37,286 nucleotides of DNA from an uncultured bacterium (GTDB lineage: Bacteria; Verrucomicrobiota; Kiritimatiellia; RFP12; UBA1067). The notes beneath the pieces were generated by a model that was not told the origin of the DNA, made no database searches, and was given only the letters and a program-made list of their open reading frames with translations. Position 1 is the stretch's first letter. Each line of letters begins with the position of its first letter. This document shows, one piece after another, positions 23,999 to 32,517 of the stretch. The DNA lies in assembly GCA_902779565.1 (NCBI GenBank), contig CACZCD010000010.1, forward strand, positions 1 to 37,286, given 5' to 3'. Position numbers and translations under genes: made by a program.

Positions 23999-26026
23999 AT
24001 GGAAGAGAATCAGGTTGAACGTCCCACAATGAAGATGTTGCCGGGCGATGAGGTCCGTCAGATCATGTGGCGCTACTCGGAGCGCTACGATATCCAGATG
24101 GCGGTCGCGGGCGCACGCCAGACGGCGCGTTCCGTGGTGGCGCAGCTTGTCGCGAACGGCCAGCGCTTCACGCATGAATGGACGCCCGAGAAGCAGTCGC
24201 TCTTCGATGCGTTCGACGGCTCCGGCATGACGGCGGCCACGCTGAACGCCGAGTTTGGCGGCCTCTTCGCTGGACCGCGTAACCTCGCCATGTCCCTCGT
24301 CACCTACGAGACCGCGTGGGTGGACAACGGCGCGGCGACATCCTCCTTCGTGAATGACCTCGCGATGGGTCCGATCGCCGAGCTGGGGACGCCCGAGCAG
24401 AAGGAGAAATACATGACGCTCTGCGCGCCCGGCAACCCTTCCGGCAAGACGTGGCGCGGATCCTTCGCACTCACCGAGCCGCTGCCCTACGTGGGCGTGG
24501 ATACGGGCGTCCTTTGCGGACGCGTCTCCGTGGCCGAATGGAAGGAGGGCGAGGAGCCGCTGCTGCGCGTGGAGAAGCGCGGCCGCTTCATCACGAACAT
24601 TGCGATCTGCGACTACATCACGATCGCGCTCGATTCGGGCGATGAGCGCATCAAGGGGTCCTGCATGGTGGTCGTGGAGGCGACAGATCCCGGCAAGTTC
24701 GACCGCGGCGCGCAGACGAAGAAGCTCGTCCATCAGCTCTCCAACACGGGCGACCCCGTGATCGACGTGACGGTGCCCGCCTCGCGCATCATCGGCGGCT
24801 ACACGATCCAGGACGGCAAGATCGTCCCGAACCTCTCCCATTCCGAGATCATCGCGCAGGTGTTCTCCAAGACGCGTGTGGGCGTGGGCGTGATGGGCGC
24901 GGCGTCCCTGATGAGCGCCGTCGAGCCGGTGATCCGCTACCAGCGCACGCGCTTCCGCGGGGCGGCGGGCGTGAGCGAGGCGAGCCCGCGCTACACGCTC
25001 GGTCTCCAGATGAAGGAGGATGTCACGCAGCGCCTCGCCGACGTGTGGGCGACGGCGGAGGCGGCCAGTTCGCTCGGTTTCGACATCTCGCGCGTGTACG
25101 ACCGCATCGAGGCGATCCAGGATGAGGCGAAGGCGAAGCTCGGCCGGGGCCGCGAAATGCTGCGCAACATGAAGGCGCCGATGGAGAAGGCCGTGGCGCT
25201 GCTTGCCGAGGGGAAGAACCCGGAGGAGGATGAGGACGTGACGGTGCGCTACGTCTATCTCCAGGCGATCGCCAACATCCTGTGCCCGAGCTGCAAGCTC
25301 TGGAACACGGGGCATGGCGCGGATATGATGCGCCAGGCCATCTCCCTCATGGGCGGCTACGGCATCACCGAGGACTGCCCGGGCTTCCTCTTCTACAAGT
25401 GGACGGATATGCAGCTCGACGCGACCTACGAAGGGCCGGAGGCGGTTCAGCGCCGCCAGATCTCCGAGACGATGGGGAACGCCGTGTTCCTCGCGCAGCT
25501 TGAGGCGTGGGCGAAGGAGTGCGATGCGTGCCCGGCGGCGGACCGCAACGGAATGCACGCGCTCGCGGCGGCGCTCCGCCTTTGGGCGTGGACGCGCGCG
25601 TTCGCGGTGGGGGCGAAGGATGCCGCCGGCAAGAAGCTCGGCGCCTCGCAGCGCCATGGCGTGGTGTTCCCGCTGGCAGACGCCCTCGCGGGGCTGATGG
25701 CGGCGAAGAGCTTCCATGCGGACGTGAAGCATCTGGCGCTGACGGGCGGCGACCATCCGGTGGTCGGTCCAGAGTTGGAAGGCTACCTCAACACCTTCAA
25801 CGACCTTTTGGGCACAATCGCGGGCAACGTCGCCGGCGAGGCGGCGCGCATCTGCGCGGAGATCGTGTTCGGCTTCAACGCTGCCACGCCGGAGCAGCAG
25901 GCGGAGTTCGCCGCCCTGCGCGTGAAGGTTGATGCGGCGCTGGCGGGCACCAAGATCGCCAAGGACAACGCCGCGAAGTGCCTCACCACGATGATGATCC
26001 CCGAAGCGCTCGACTATCCGATGTGA
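23999..26026 (+). CDS. Acyl-CoA dehydrogenase family protein, large form
   Basis: FAD enzyme that oxidises acyl-CoA thioesters at the alpha-beta bond. Landmarks are NDLAMGPIAELGTPEQKEKYM in the N-terminal helical domain, SFALTEP (flavin-contact region, usual AxTEP), a middle beta domain, and the catalytic-base region LDATYEGPEAVQRRQ with E478 in the position used by short- and medium-chain enzymes. An extra C-terminal helical domain takes the length to 675 residues, far beyond the roughly 380 of standard members and nearer to long forms such as AidB- or FadE-like proteins. An internal region at about 395-420 is rich in charged residues. The leader AAAAGGAAAACGAC gives a good ribosome binding site. 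No electron-transfer flavoprotein or thiolase genes lie in the window, so its pathway is unclear. Confidence 0.9.
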   Translation: MEENQVERPTMKMLPGDEVRQIMWRYSERYDIQMAVAGARQTARSVVAQLVANGQRFTHEWTPEKQSLFDAFDGSGMTAATLNAEFGGLFAGPRNLAMSLVTYETAWVDNGAATSSFVNDLAMGPIAELGTPEQKEKYMTLCAPGNPSGKTWRGSFALTEPLPYVGVDTGVLCGRVSVAEWKEGEEPLLRVEKRGRFITNIAICDYITIALDSGDERIKGSCMVVVEATDPGKFDRGAQTKKLVHQLSNTGDPVIDVTVPASRIIGGYTIQDGKIVPNLSHSEIIAQVFSKTRVGVGVMGAASLMSAVEPVIRYQRTRFRGAAGVSEASPRYTLGLQMKEDVTQRLADVWATAEAASSLGFDISRVYDRIEAIQDEAKAKLGRGREMLRNMKAPMEKAVALLAEGKNPEEDEDVTVRYVYLQAIANILCPSCKLWNTGHGADMMRQAISLMGGYGITEDCPGFLFYKWTDMQLDATYEGPEAVQRRQISETMGNAVFLAQLEAWAKECDACPAADRNGMHALAAALRLWAWTRAFAVGAKDAAGKKLGASQRHGVVFPLADALAGLMAAKSFHADVKHLALTGGDHPVVGPELEGYLNTFNDLLGTIAGNVAGEAARICAEIVFGFNAATPEQQAEFAALRVKVDAALAGTKIAKDNAAKCLTTMMIPEALDYPM

Positions 26027-26046
26027 CGCGCCAAGCCCGCGGCAGT

Positions 26047-26057
26047 TATGGTATAAT
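26047..26057 (+). promoter_or_regulatory. Extended -10 promoter of the rseP operon
   Basis: TATGGTATAAT with TATAAT at 26052-26057, 9 bases before the ATG at 26067. Transcription should begin within about two bases of the start codon, predicting a leaderless or nearly leaderless first gene of a five-gene run. Confidence 0.65.
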
Positions 26058-26066
26058 ACGCTCCCT

Positions 26067-27194
26067 ATGGAGACATTGTACACGGTTCTGGCGATTGCGG
26101 CTTGCATCCTGCTGTTTTCGTTTGCGATTTTCATACATGAATTCGGGCACTTCCTGGTCGCCCGCTGGCGTGGTTTGCGGGTTGAGGCCTTCTCGATCGG
26201 GTTTGGCCCCGTGCTGTGGCGGAAGGTGTTCCGGGGCGTTGAATGGCGCCTGAGCGCCATCCCGTTCGGCGGCTACGTGGCGATTCCGGATGTCGATCCG
26301 GAGGGAACCGCCAAGGCGCAGGGGACGGATTCCGCCCCGGCGGACAAGCCTGTCGGGAAGCAGGCCACGCCTGTGGATTCGATCCTGGTGGCGGTGGCGG
26401 GGCCGATGGGCAACATCGTGCTGGCCGTCGTGCTGGCGTTCGTGCTGGCGGCGATTCCCGGCGCGCGGTTCGGCGAGTTGCCGACGCTTATCGGCGAAGT
26501 GCCGGACGAAGGCCCTGCGCATGAGGCGGGGATGCAGGCGGGCGACCGGGTGCTGTCGGTCGGCGGCGTGCCGGTGCGCACCTGGACCGAGATGCAGACC
26601 GAGATTCAGATCTCGGGCGGCAAGCCGACGGTGTTCAAGGTGGACCGTGCGGGCGGCGAGGCGACGCTGACGCTGACCCCGAAGCGGGACGAGGTGAGCG
26701 GCGCGTACTACATTCTGGCCTTCTCCACGACCAACAACGTGCGTGCGGCGGCCTGGATGCCGTCGCGCAATCCGCTCAAGCAGCTTCAGTGGGATACGAT
26801 GAGCATCGTGCGCGTACTCAAGGCCCTGATGACGCCGAAGGAGTCGAAGGCCGCCGCGCAGGCGCTGGGAGGCCCCGTGATGATCGCCGAGGGACTGTAT
26901 CGTCAGGTGCGCAATGACGTGTGGGACGCCTTCGGGTTCCTGCGCTTCCTCTGCGTGAACCTGGCGATCCTCAATCTGCTCCCCATCCCCGTGCTGGATG
27001 GCAGCATCGTGATGTTCTCGCTTTTCACGCTCATCTTCAAGCGCCCCCCGAATGAAAAGTTCGTAGGCATCCTCACGCAGGTCTTCATGTATCTGCTGAT
27101 CGCCGCCATGCTGTTTCTGGTGTATCGGGATACCCTCCGCTCCTGGAGGATCCACCACGCCACCCCTGCCACAGAGGAGTCGAAATCGAAATGA
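26067..27194 (+). CDS. rseP: Site-2 protease, RseP family
   Basis: Intramembrane zinc metalloprotease that cleaves membrane-bound anti-sigma factors or signal peptides. The zinc motif HEFGH lies in the first helix (H24, E25, H28) and the third ligand is D311 in NLLPIPVLDG near the C-terminus. FSIGFGPVLWRK and RLSAIPFGGYVAIPD are typical RseP segments. A single PDZ domain (about residues 130-205) with AHEAGMQAGDRVLSVGGVPV lies between; E. coli RseP has two. The length of 375 residues fits the single-PDZ form. Its last four bases overlap the start of the O-antigen ligase gene. No sigma-E or anti-sigma gene is in the window. Confidence 0.93.
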   Translation: METLYTVLAIAACILLFSFAIFIHEFGHFLVARWRGLRVEAFSIGFGPVLWRKVFRGVEWRLSAIPFGGYVAIPDVDPEGTAKAQGTDSAPADKPVGKQATPVDSILVAVAGPMGNIVLAVVLAFVLAAIPGARFGELPTLIGEVPDEGPAHEAGMQAGDRVLSVGGVPVRTWTEMQTEIQISGGKPTVFKVDRAGGEATLTLTPKRDEVSGAYYILAFSTTNNVRAAAWMPSRNPLKQLQWDTMSIVRVLKALMTPKESKAAAQALGGPVMIAEGLYRQVRNDVWDAFGFLRFLCVNLAILNLLPIPVLDGSIVMFSLFTLIFKRPPNEKFVGILTQVFMYLLIAAMLFLVYRDTLRSWRIHHATPATEESKSK

Positions 27195-28726
27195 GAAAGT
27201 TCTGCGAAAATGTCCCCGTTGTGCTCGTGCTCCTTACGGTCGTTGGGTTCTCGTGGATATTTGGCGGCGCGAACGCACCGCGCTTGATGCCTGTTATGCC
27301 GTGGGTCTGGGCGCTTGCGCTCGAGGTGCTGTTCTTCTTCCCGCAGCGGCACATGGGCGAGAGTCTGGCGGACGCCCGGGCGCGCGTGTGGCGCGCGCTT
27401 TCGCGCGATCCTGTGATGTACTTTACGCTTCTGTTCCTCGTCATCCTGATCATGCCTCTGTTCAACCGCGGGCTCTGCGCCGTCTGCGACTATCCGGCGA
27501 TCCTCGCGGGTGCCGATCCCAATCCGCCGATCCCGTTCTCACCGTTCTGCGTGAACACGCGTGAGCATCTCGGCGTGATCGTCTGGTTCGTGCCGTCGTT
27601 GACGGCGCTTCTGGCCGTGCGCCATGCGTTGACGCACCATGGGCAGCGCGCGCTGGTGCATGCGCTCGTCTGGAACGGGGCGGCGCTGGCGATCCTTGGC
27701 TTCATCCAGCAGGCTACAGGCGCGAAGTCGCCATACTGGATCGACATCCCGGATCCCGTGGACTTCTTCGCCACCTTCGGCTATCCGAACATGGGCGGTG
27801 CCTTCTTCGTGGCGCTCTTTGCGGTCTCGGCGGGGCTTTGGCAGGATAACGTGCGGCGGGACATCTCGCTTGCCCACGCCAAGAAGAAGAAAGCGCAGGA
27901 AGAAGATGAGAAGCCGGGCGATGCCACTTTGAAGGAGCGGTTCTGCCCGCAGTGGATCAAGACCCATTATATGCTCATCCCGACGGGGCTTTGCTTCTTC
28001 GCGGCGCTGGCCACGCTTTCCCGGGCGGCGATTCTCCTCTCGTTTTCGCTGATGGGATTCTGGTTCATCTATCTGTGCCTGTCGCTCTTCACGAGCCGCA
28101 AGAACCTCACGCGCGTCAAGCTTCATTTTGGGATGCTGGTCGGAATCGTCCTCACGGTGATCCTGGTGGCGATCTTTGCGCCGGACAATTTCGTGAAGGA
28201 GATCTCCTCCGTTTCGCCGGATGCCGTCGCCGACCGCGTGACGGGGAAAGGGCAGTACCATACCCGCGTGGCGACTGCGATCTTCCGGGATCATCCGCTC
28301 TTCGGCGTGGGCGGCTGGGGCTACAAGCACTTCTGCCTTTCGTACATGACGGATGACGATCGCCGGCAGATGCAGATGGTGGGTGGCGTGAACGTCCACA
28401 ACGACTATCTCCAGTTCCTGTGCGAACATGGTCTTGTGGGGGCGGGGCTTCTTTTGGCGATCGTTCTGGCGTTGCTGGTGCCGCTGTTCCGGTCGTGGGG
28501 GCATGAGCTGCGCGTCTCGCATTTCACGAAACGTTCCGACCTGCCGCGCCCGGCGGCGCTCTTCTGCGTTCCGGCCGTGGTGGTGGGTGTGCTGCTGGCG
28601 GTCACCGCCAACCTGATCCATGCGTTCGGCGACTGCATCTTTCGTTCGGCGGCCGTTCTGTCGCAGTTCTTCCTGCTGCTGGCGGCGTCGCCGGGCTTCC
28701 TGTCGGAAGAGGACTCGGAAAAATGA
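27191..28726 (+). CDS. O-antigen ligase/polymerase-like membrane protein
   Basis: Multi-pass membrane protein of 511 residues with about a dozen hydrophobic segments and the Wzy_C/O-antigen ligase signature. The segment RVATAIFRDHPLFGVGGWGYKHF is followed by VHNDYLQFLCEHGLVGAGLLL, where arginine and histidine are the residues usual in ligase active sites. A charged cytoplasmic loop (AHAKKKKAQEEDEK) lies near residue 235. Proteins of this type join lipid-linked glycans to lipid A core, polymerise them, or glycosylate proteins. The partner glycan genes are not in the window. The first and last codons overlap both neighbours by four bases, so translation is likely coupled to rseP and the aldo/keto reductase. 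Confidence 0.88.
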   Translation: MRKFCENVPVVLVLLTVVGFSWIFGGANAPRLMPVMPWVWALALEVLFFFPQRHMGESLADARARVWRALSRDPVMYFTLLFLVILIMPLFNRGLCAVCDYPAILAGADPNPPIPFSPFCVNTREHLGVIVWFVPSLTALLAVRHALTHHGQRALVHALVWNGAALAILGFIQQATGAKSPYWIDIPDPVDFFATFGYPNMGGAFFVALFAVSAGLWQDNVRRDISLAHAKKKKAQEEDEKPGDATLKERFCPQWIKTHYMLIPTGLCFFAALATLSRAAILLSFSLMGFWFIYLCLSLFTSRKNLTRVKLHFGMLVGIVLTVILVAIFAPDNFVKEISSVSPDAVADRVTGKGQYHTRVATAIFRDHPLFGVGGWGYKHFCLSYMTDDDRRQMQMVGGVNVHNDYLQFLCEHGLVGAGLLLAIVLALLVPLFRSWGHELRVSHFTKRSDLPRPAALFCVPAVVVGVLLAVTANLIHAFGDCIFRSAAVLSQFFLLLAASPGFLSEEDSEK

Positions 28727-30030
28727 AAAGTGCATCACGCCCGGCCGGGCGGCGGGATTTTCTCCGAAATCTCGTCAAACCGAAGGCCACGGCGCCGATG
28801 ACCCGGCGCACGGGCGGGCACGGCGATCAGGTGTCATTGCTCGGCTTCGGCATGATGCGCCTCCCCACGGTTGACGGGAAGCACGCCAACATGCACCACG
28901 GTGGCTCAAAGGCCGCCATCGACCGGGAAGAGGTCCAGGCGCAGGTTGACTATGCGCTTGCGCACGGCGTGAACTACTTCGACACGTCCCCCGCCTACTG
29001 CCGCGGCGAGTCGGAGGACGTCACGGGCGAGGCGCTCGCGCGCCATCCGCGTGAAAGCTACAGGATCGCGACGAAGCTCTCGAACTTCTCGCCCACGCAG
29101 TATCCGATCGAGAAGTGCCGGGAGATGTACGAGGCGTCGCGGAAGTTCCTGCGCACGGACGTGATTGACTACTATCTCCTGCATGCCGTCGGCATGGGCG
29201 GCTTCGACACGTTCAAGAAGCGCTATGTGGAGAACGGCGCGATCGACTTCTGCCTGCGCGAGCGCGATGCGGGGCGCATCCGGAACCTCGGCTTCTCCTT
29301 TCACGGCGACAAGCGGGCTTGGGAATGGTTGATGGAGCGGCACGAGAAGTACCATTGGGACTTCGTGCAGATCCAGCTCAACTATGTCGATTGGCGGCAT
29401 GCCTACGAGACGAACAAGCGTAATCAGGACGGCATCTACCTCTATGGCGAATGCGAGAAGCGCAACATCCCGGTGGTGGTGATGGAGCCGCTGCTGGGCG
29501 GACGTCTCGCGCGGTTCAACTTCACGCTCGCGGAAAAGCTTGTGCCGCTCGACCCCTCGGCCTCGCTCGCGAAATGGGCGCTCCGCTTCGCGGGTCACTT
29601 CCCCAAGGTCATGACGGTGCTCTCCGGCATGACCTACCGCGAACATCTGGAGGAGAACTGCGCCATCTATTCGCCGTTCCAGCCGCTTTCCGAGAAGGAG
29701 CTGGCCACGCTGGAAGAGGCGGCGGTCGCGTTCCTGGCGGATAAGACCATTCCCTGCAACGCCTGCAACTACTGCATGCCGTGCCCCTACGGGCTCGACA
29801 TCCCCGGCATCTTCACGCTTTACAACGAGGCACTTGCGCAGGAGACGCCGGACTGGCGGCGCTTCCTCTCCGACTACGAGCGGCAGGTTCCGTATCTGCG
29901 ACAGGCGAACCATTGCACCGGCTGCGGCGTGTGCATGATGCACTGTCCGCAGACGATCGACATTCCGAAGGAGATGCGCCACATCGACGAGCTGACGGAG
30001 TCGTTGAAGATGAAGGAGCGTGCGCGATGA
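28723..30030 (+). CDS. Aldo/keto reductase with two C-terminal Fe-S motifs
   Basis: NADPH-type TIM-barrel oxidoreductase with ferredoxin-like tail. The barrel begins SLLGFGMMRLP, with FDTSPAYCRGESEDVTGEAL holding the conserved aspartate and tyrosine, IATKLS the lysine and YYLLHA the histidine. After the barrel come CNACNYCMPCPYGLDIP (about 345) and CTGCGVCMMHCPQTIDIP (about 400), each able to bind one 4Fe-4S cluster. Near the N-terminus RRDFLRN resembles the start of a Tat signal, but no hydrophobic segment follows, so export is doubtful; it may be a remnant. It overlaps both neighbours by four bases. The next two genes also encode Fe-S proteins, which suggests one electron-transfer unit. The substrate is unknown. 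Confidence 0.92.
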   Translation: MKSASRPAGRRDFLRNLVKPKATAPMTRRTGGHGDQVSLLGFGMMRLPTVDGKHANMHHGGSKAAIDREEVQAQVDYALAHGVNYFDTSPAYCRGESEDVTGEALARHPRESYRIATKLSNFSPTQYPIEKCREMYEASRKFLRTDVIDYYLLHAVGMGGFDTFKKRYVENGAIDFCLRERDAGRIRNLGFSFHGDKRAWEWLMERHEKYHWDFVQIQLNYVDWRHAYETNKRNQDGIYLYGECEKRNIPVVVMEPLLGGRLARFNFTLAEKLVPLDPSASLAKWALRFAGHFPKVMTVLSGMTYREHLEENCAIYSPFQPLSEKELATLEEAAVAFLADKTIPCNACNYCMPCPYGLDIPGIFTLYNEALAQETPDWRRFLSDYERQVPYLRQANHCTGCGVCMMHCPQTIDIPKEMRHIDELTESLKMKERAR

Positions 30031-30629
30031 AGATGCCTCGACTGAGCGGCCCGGTGCGCCGGGTGGTCAAGATTCTCGTCGCGGCGCTGATGCTCGCCGC
30101 CGTGACGGCGGCGTTCTTCGGCGTGCGGGCGTGCGCGGCGGCGGCGAAGGTTCAGCTTGTTCCGGCGCTGCTGGCGGTCGATGCGGTGGCGCTGGGGTTT
30201 CTGGTGGTGCTGATCGTGCTGCGGGGACGGCTCTATTGCGAGATCGTCTGCCCGCTCGGCATTGTGCAGGACCTTGTGCGGTGGGTTGCGCGGAAGAAGG
30301 TGCGCCGCGTCTGCACGCGCCTCCCGGAGACGAGGCGGCAGCGGACGGTCCGGTGGATCGTGTTCGCGCTTTTCCTTCTGGCGGGACTGGCGGGACTCTC
30401 GTTCGTCTGGCTCGATCCGTACGCCATTTTCGGACGCGGCCTCACGCTGACGGGCGGTCTGTTCTTTCTCGTGCTGGTGCTGTCGTTTGTCGGCGCGGGG
30501 CGGTTCTGGTGCAATGGAATCTGTCCGGTGGGCACGCTGCTCCAGCTCGTTTCGCGTTTCGCCGTTTTCAAGAACAAGGTCGAGAAGTGCGACCATTGCG
30601 AGGAGTGCCGCAAATGCTTTCCGAAGTGA
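30027..30629 (+). CDS. NapH/YccM-like membrane Fe-S protein
   Basis: Inner-membrane protein of 200 residues with four to five hydrophobic segments and two cytoplasm-facing CxxxCPxG motifs, CEIVCPLGIVQD (about 71-82) and CNGICPVGTLLQ (about 160-171), the hallmark of the NapH/NosR/RdxA-type Fer4_5 family. It ends with CDHCEECRKCFPK, a further cysteine cluster that is shorter than a full ferredoxin domain. It is translationally coupled to its neighbours: ATGA overlap with the reductase and a 15-16 base overlap with the following gene. In nitrate reductase systems NapH passes electrons from quinol toward NapG; here no nitrate reductase is present. Confidence 0.9.
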   Translation: MKMPRLSGPVRRVVKILVAALMLAAVTAAFFGVRACAAAAKVQLVPALLAVDAVALGFLVVLIVLRGRLYCEIVCPLGIVQDLVRWVARKKVRRVCTRLPETRRQRTVRWIVFALFLLAGLAGLSFVWLDPYAIFGRGLTLTGGLFFLVLVLSFVGAGRFWCNGICPVGTLLQLVSRFAVFKNKVEKCDHCEECRKCFPK

Positions 30630-31279
30630 CACGTCGTCGGTTCCTTGAGGCGGGCGCGGCGGCGGTCGCCGCCGACAAGCTGACGGATGGCGGATTCGCC
30701 GCCGTCTCCGAGCCGGGCGTGCCCGTGCGCGAAAAGCCGGTTGTGCCGGCGGGCGCGGTGGGGCTGAAGAATTTCCGCCGGAAGTGCGTGGGGTGTCAGC
30801 TGTGCGTGAAGACGTGCCCGGAACGGGTGTTGCGTCCCTCGCGTGACGTGAAGCGGCTGCTTCAGCCGGAGATGGGGTTTGAGCATGGCTACTGCCGTCC
30901 GGACTGTTCGCGGTGCGGCGAGGTGTGTCCCGCCGGGGCGATCGTGCCCGTTTCGCGGGAGGCGAAGCTGCACACGCACATCGGGCGTGCCGTTTGGCAT
31001 CAGGACCGCTGTCTCGCGGCGTCGGAAGGGCTTCGCTGCACGGCCTGCGAACGGCATTGCCCCGTGAAGGCGATCACGTTGGTGAAGGGCATCCCGGTTG
31101 TGGATGCCGAGAAATGCATCGGTTGCGGCGCGTGCGAAAACCTCTGCCCGTCGCGTCCGATGCCCGGCCTGACGGTGGAGGGCTACGAAGTCCACCGCGC
31201 AGAGCAGCCTGTTCCGCCGCAGAAGGTCGCCTACGAGCGCCGCCACCCCGGCGCGTTCCGTCCGCGTGCGCAGGTTTAG
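30614..31279 (+). CDS. NapG-like Tat-exported ferredoxin-type protein
   Basis: Protein of 221 residues with a twin-arginine signal (TRRRFLEAGAAAVAA), so predicted to be exported folded with its clusters. It carries four cysteine groups: CVGCQLCVKTCPERVL, CRPDCSRCGEVCPAGAI, CTACERHCPVKAI (with an extra cysteine before) and CIGCGACENLCPSRP, compatible with up to four 4Fe-4S clusters as in NapG/MauM. The start inside the 3' end of the NapH-like gene is fixed by the Tat motif following immediately. Together with the membrane NapH-like protein it forms the familiar NapGH-type quinol oxidation pair, here joined to an aldo/keto reductase rather than to a terminal reductase. Confidence 0.92.
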   Translation: MLSEVTRRRFLEAGAAAVAADKLTDGGFAAVSEPGVPVREKPVVPAGAVGLKNFRRKCVGCQLCVKTCPERVLRPSRDVKRLLQPEMGFEHGYCRPDCSRCGEVCPAGAIVPVSREAKLHTHIGRAVWHQDRCLAASEGLRCTACERHCPVKAITLVKGIPVVDAEKCIGCGACENLCPSRPMPGLTVEGYEVHRAEQPVPPQKVAYERRHPGAFRPRAQV

Positions 31280-31310
31280 CCGTAAGAACGGCTGGAAGGA
31301 TTGGTGACAG

Positions 31311-32477
31311 ATGACGGATGGTAAAAGCGGAAGGTTGATGTCGCTCGACGCGTTGCGCGGGGCGGATATGCTTTTCATCATGGGGTTCTCGAGCGCGGTC
31401 ATCTCGTTCTGCGCCTGGATCGGCCTGAAGGACTGCTGGGCGGCAACGCAGATGACCCATGTGGCATGGCATGGGTTCCGCCATCACGATACGATCTTCC
31501 CGCTGTTCCTTTTCCTGTCGGGCGTGGCATGGCCGTTCTCGTACGCGAGCCAGGTGGCGAAGGGGCGTACCACCGCCGCCATCCTGCGGAAGATCGGCTT
31601 CCGCGTTCTCGCGCTCTTCTTCCTGGGCATGGTGTCCGCGAATTTCTTCGCGTTCAAATTCGAGACGTACCGGTACGATTCCGTCCTGGCCCACATCGCG
31701 GTGTGCTGGGCGGGCGCCGCGCTTCTGTACATGTTCGTCCGGAACTGGAAGGTGCGGCTGGCGATCATCTTTGCGCTGCTCGCGGTGCACTGGGCCGTTC
31801 AGTACTTCCTCACCGCGCCCGACGCCGCCGCGCTGCTCGCCTCCACCGACCCTGCCGTGGCGAAGAAGGTCGCCTCCTACGCGGTCTACGGCACGGACAA
31901 CTTCTCCTTCACCGGCAACATCGCCGGTTGGATCGACCGCACGTTCATGCCTGGGCGGCTCCACGAGGGCATCTTCGACCCGGATGGTCTGCTGGCGAAG
32001 GTCAGCGGAATCCCGTTGGCGCTTTTGGGCGTTCTCGCGGGGGAGCTGCTGCGATCCGAACGGTTTTCCGGGAACCGAAAGACGCTGATCCTTCTGGGTG
32101 CGGGTTTGGCCGCCCTCGTGCTGACGTTCGCGTGGAGGCCCTGGTGTCCCGTGAACAAGAAGATCTGGACGGCCACGTTTGTCCTCGCCTCAGCCTCCTA
32201 CGCCTTCATCCTGCTCGCCGTCTTCTACTGGATCATCGACGTGAAGGGCTTCAGGAGATGGTCCTTCTTCTTCCGCGTGATCGGACTCAACTCGATTACC
32301 ATCTACGTGGCGATGCGGTTCGTGGGATTCAGCCAGATGTCCAAATTCTTCTTTGGCGGTATCGCCGGTTTCGGCGATAAGGACTGGTCCTCGTTCGTCT
32401 TCGCAATGGGTGCGGTTGCGATTGAGTGGCTCGTGCTGTTCTTCCTGTACCGCAAGAACACATTCCTGAAAGTGTAA
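31311..32477 (+). CDS. DUF5009 / heparan-alpha-glucosaminide acetyltransferase-like membrane protein
   Basis: Multi-pass membrane protein of 388 residues. It begins GRLMSLDALRGADMLFIMG, the LDALRG-DM motif shared by DUF5009, NagX and lysosomal HGSNAT proteins. Next are HVAWHGFRHHDTIFPLFLFLSGVAWPFS, with the histidine/aspartate cluster expected for acetyl transfer, and a string of hydrophobic segments to the C-terminus. Relatives acetylate terminal glucosamine across a membrane or are of unknown function. It starts 31 bases after the NapG-like gene with only a weak ribosome binding site, and lies before two exported glycosidase genes, so a role in glycan use is plausible but inferred. Confidence 0.85.
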   Translation: MTDGKSGRLMSLDALRGADMLFIMGFSSAVISFCAWIGLKDCWAATQMTHVAWHGFRHHDTIFPLFLFLSGVAWPFSYASQVAKGRTTAAILRKIGFRVLALFFLGMVSANFFAFKFETYRYDSVLAHIAVCWAGAALLYMFVRNWKVRLAIIFALLAVHWAVQYFLTAPDAAALLASTDPAVAKKVASYAVYGTDNFSFTGNIAGWIDRTFMPGRLHEGIFDPDGLLAKVSGIPLALLGVLAGELLRSERFSGNRKTLILLGAGLAALVLTFAWRPWCPVNKKIWTATFVLASASYAFILLAVFYWIIDVKGFRRWSFFFRVIGLNSITIYVAMRFVGFSQMSKFFFGGIAGFGDKDWSSFVFAMGAVAIEWLVLFFLYRKNTFLKV

Positions 32478-32517
32478 AGGATTCCTGCATCCGGAACGCC
32501 CAAAAAAAGGAAATCAG

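Noticed and set aside
23966-26260. Minus-strand open frame of 764 codons
   Set aside because: It is antisense to the acyl-CoA dehydrogenase gene with the same third-position GC artefact; the protein is low in complexity and unlike any family.
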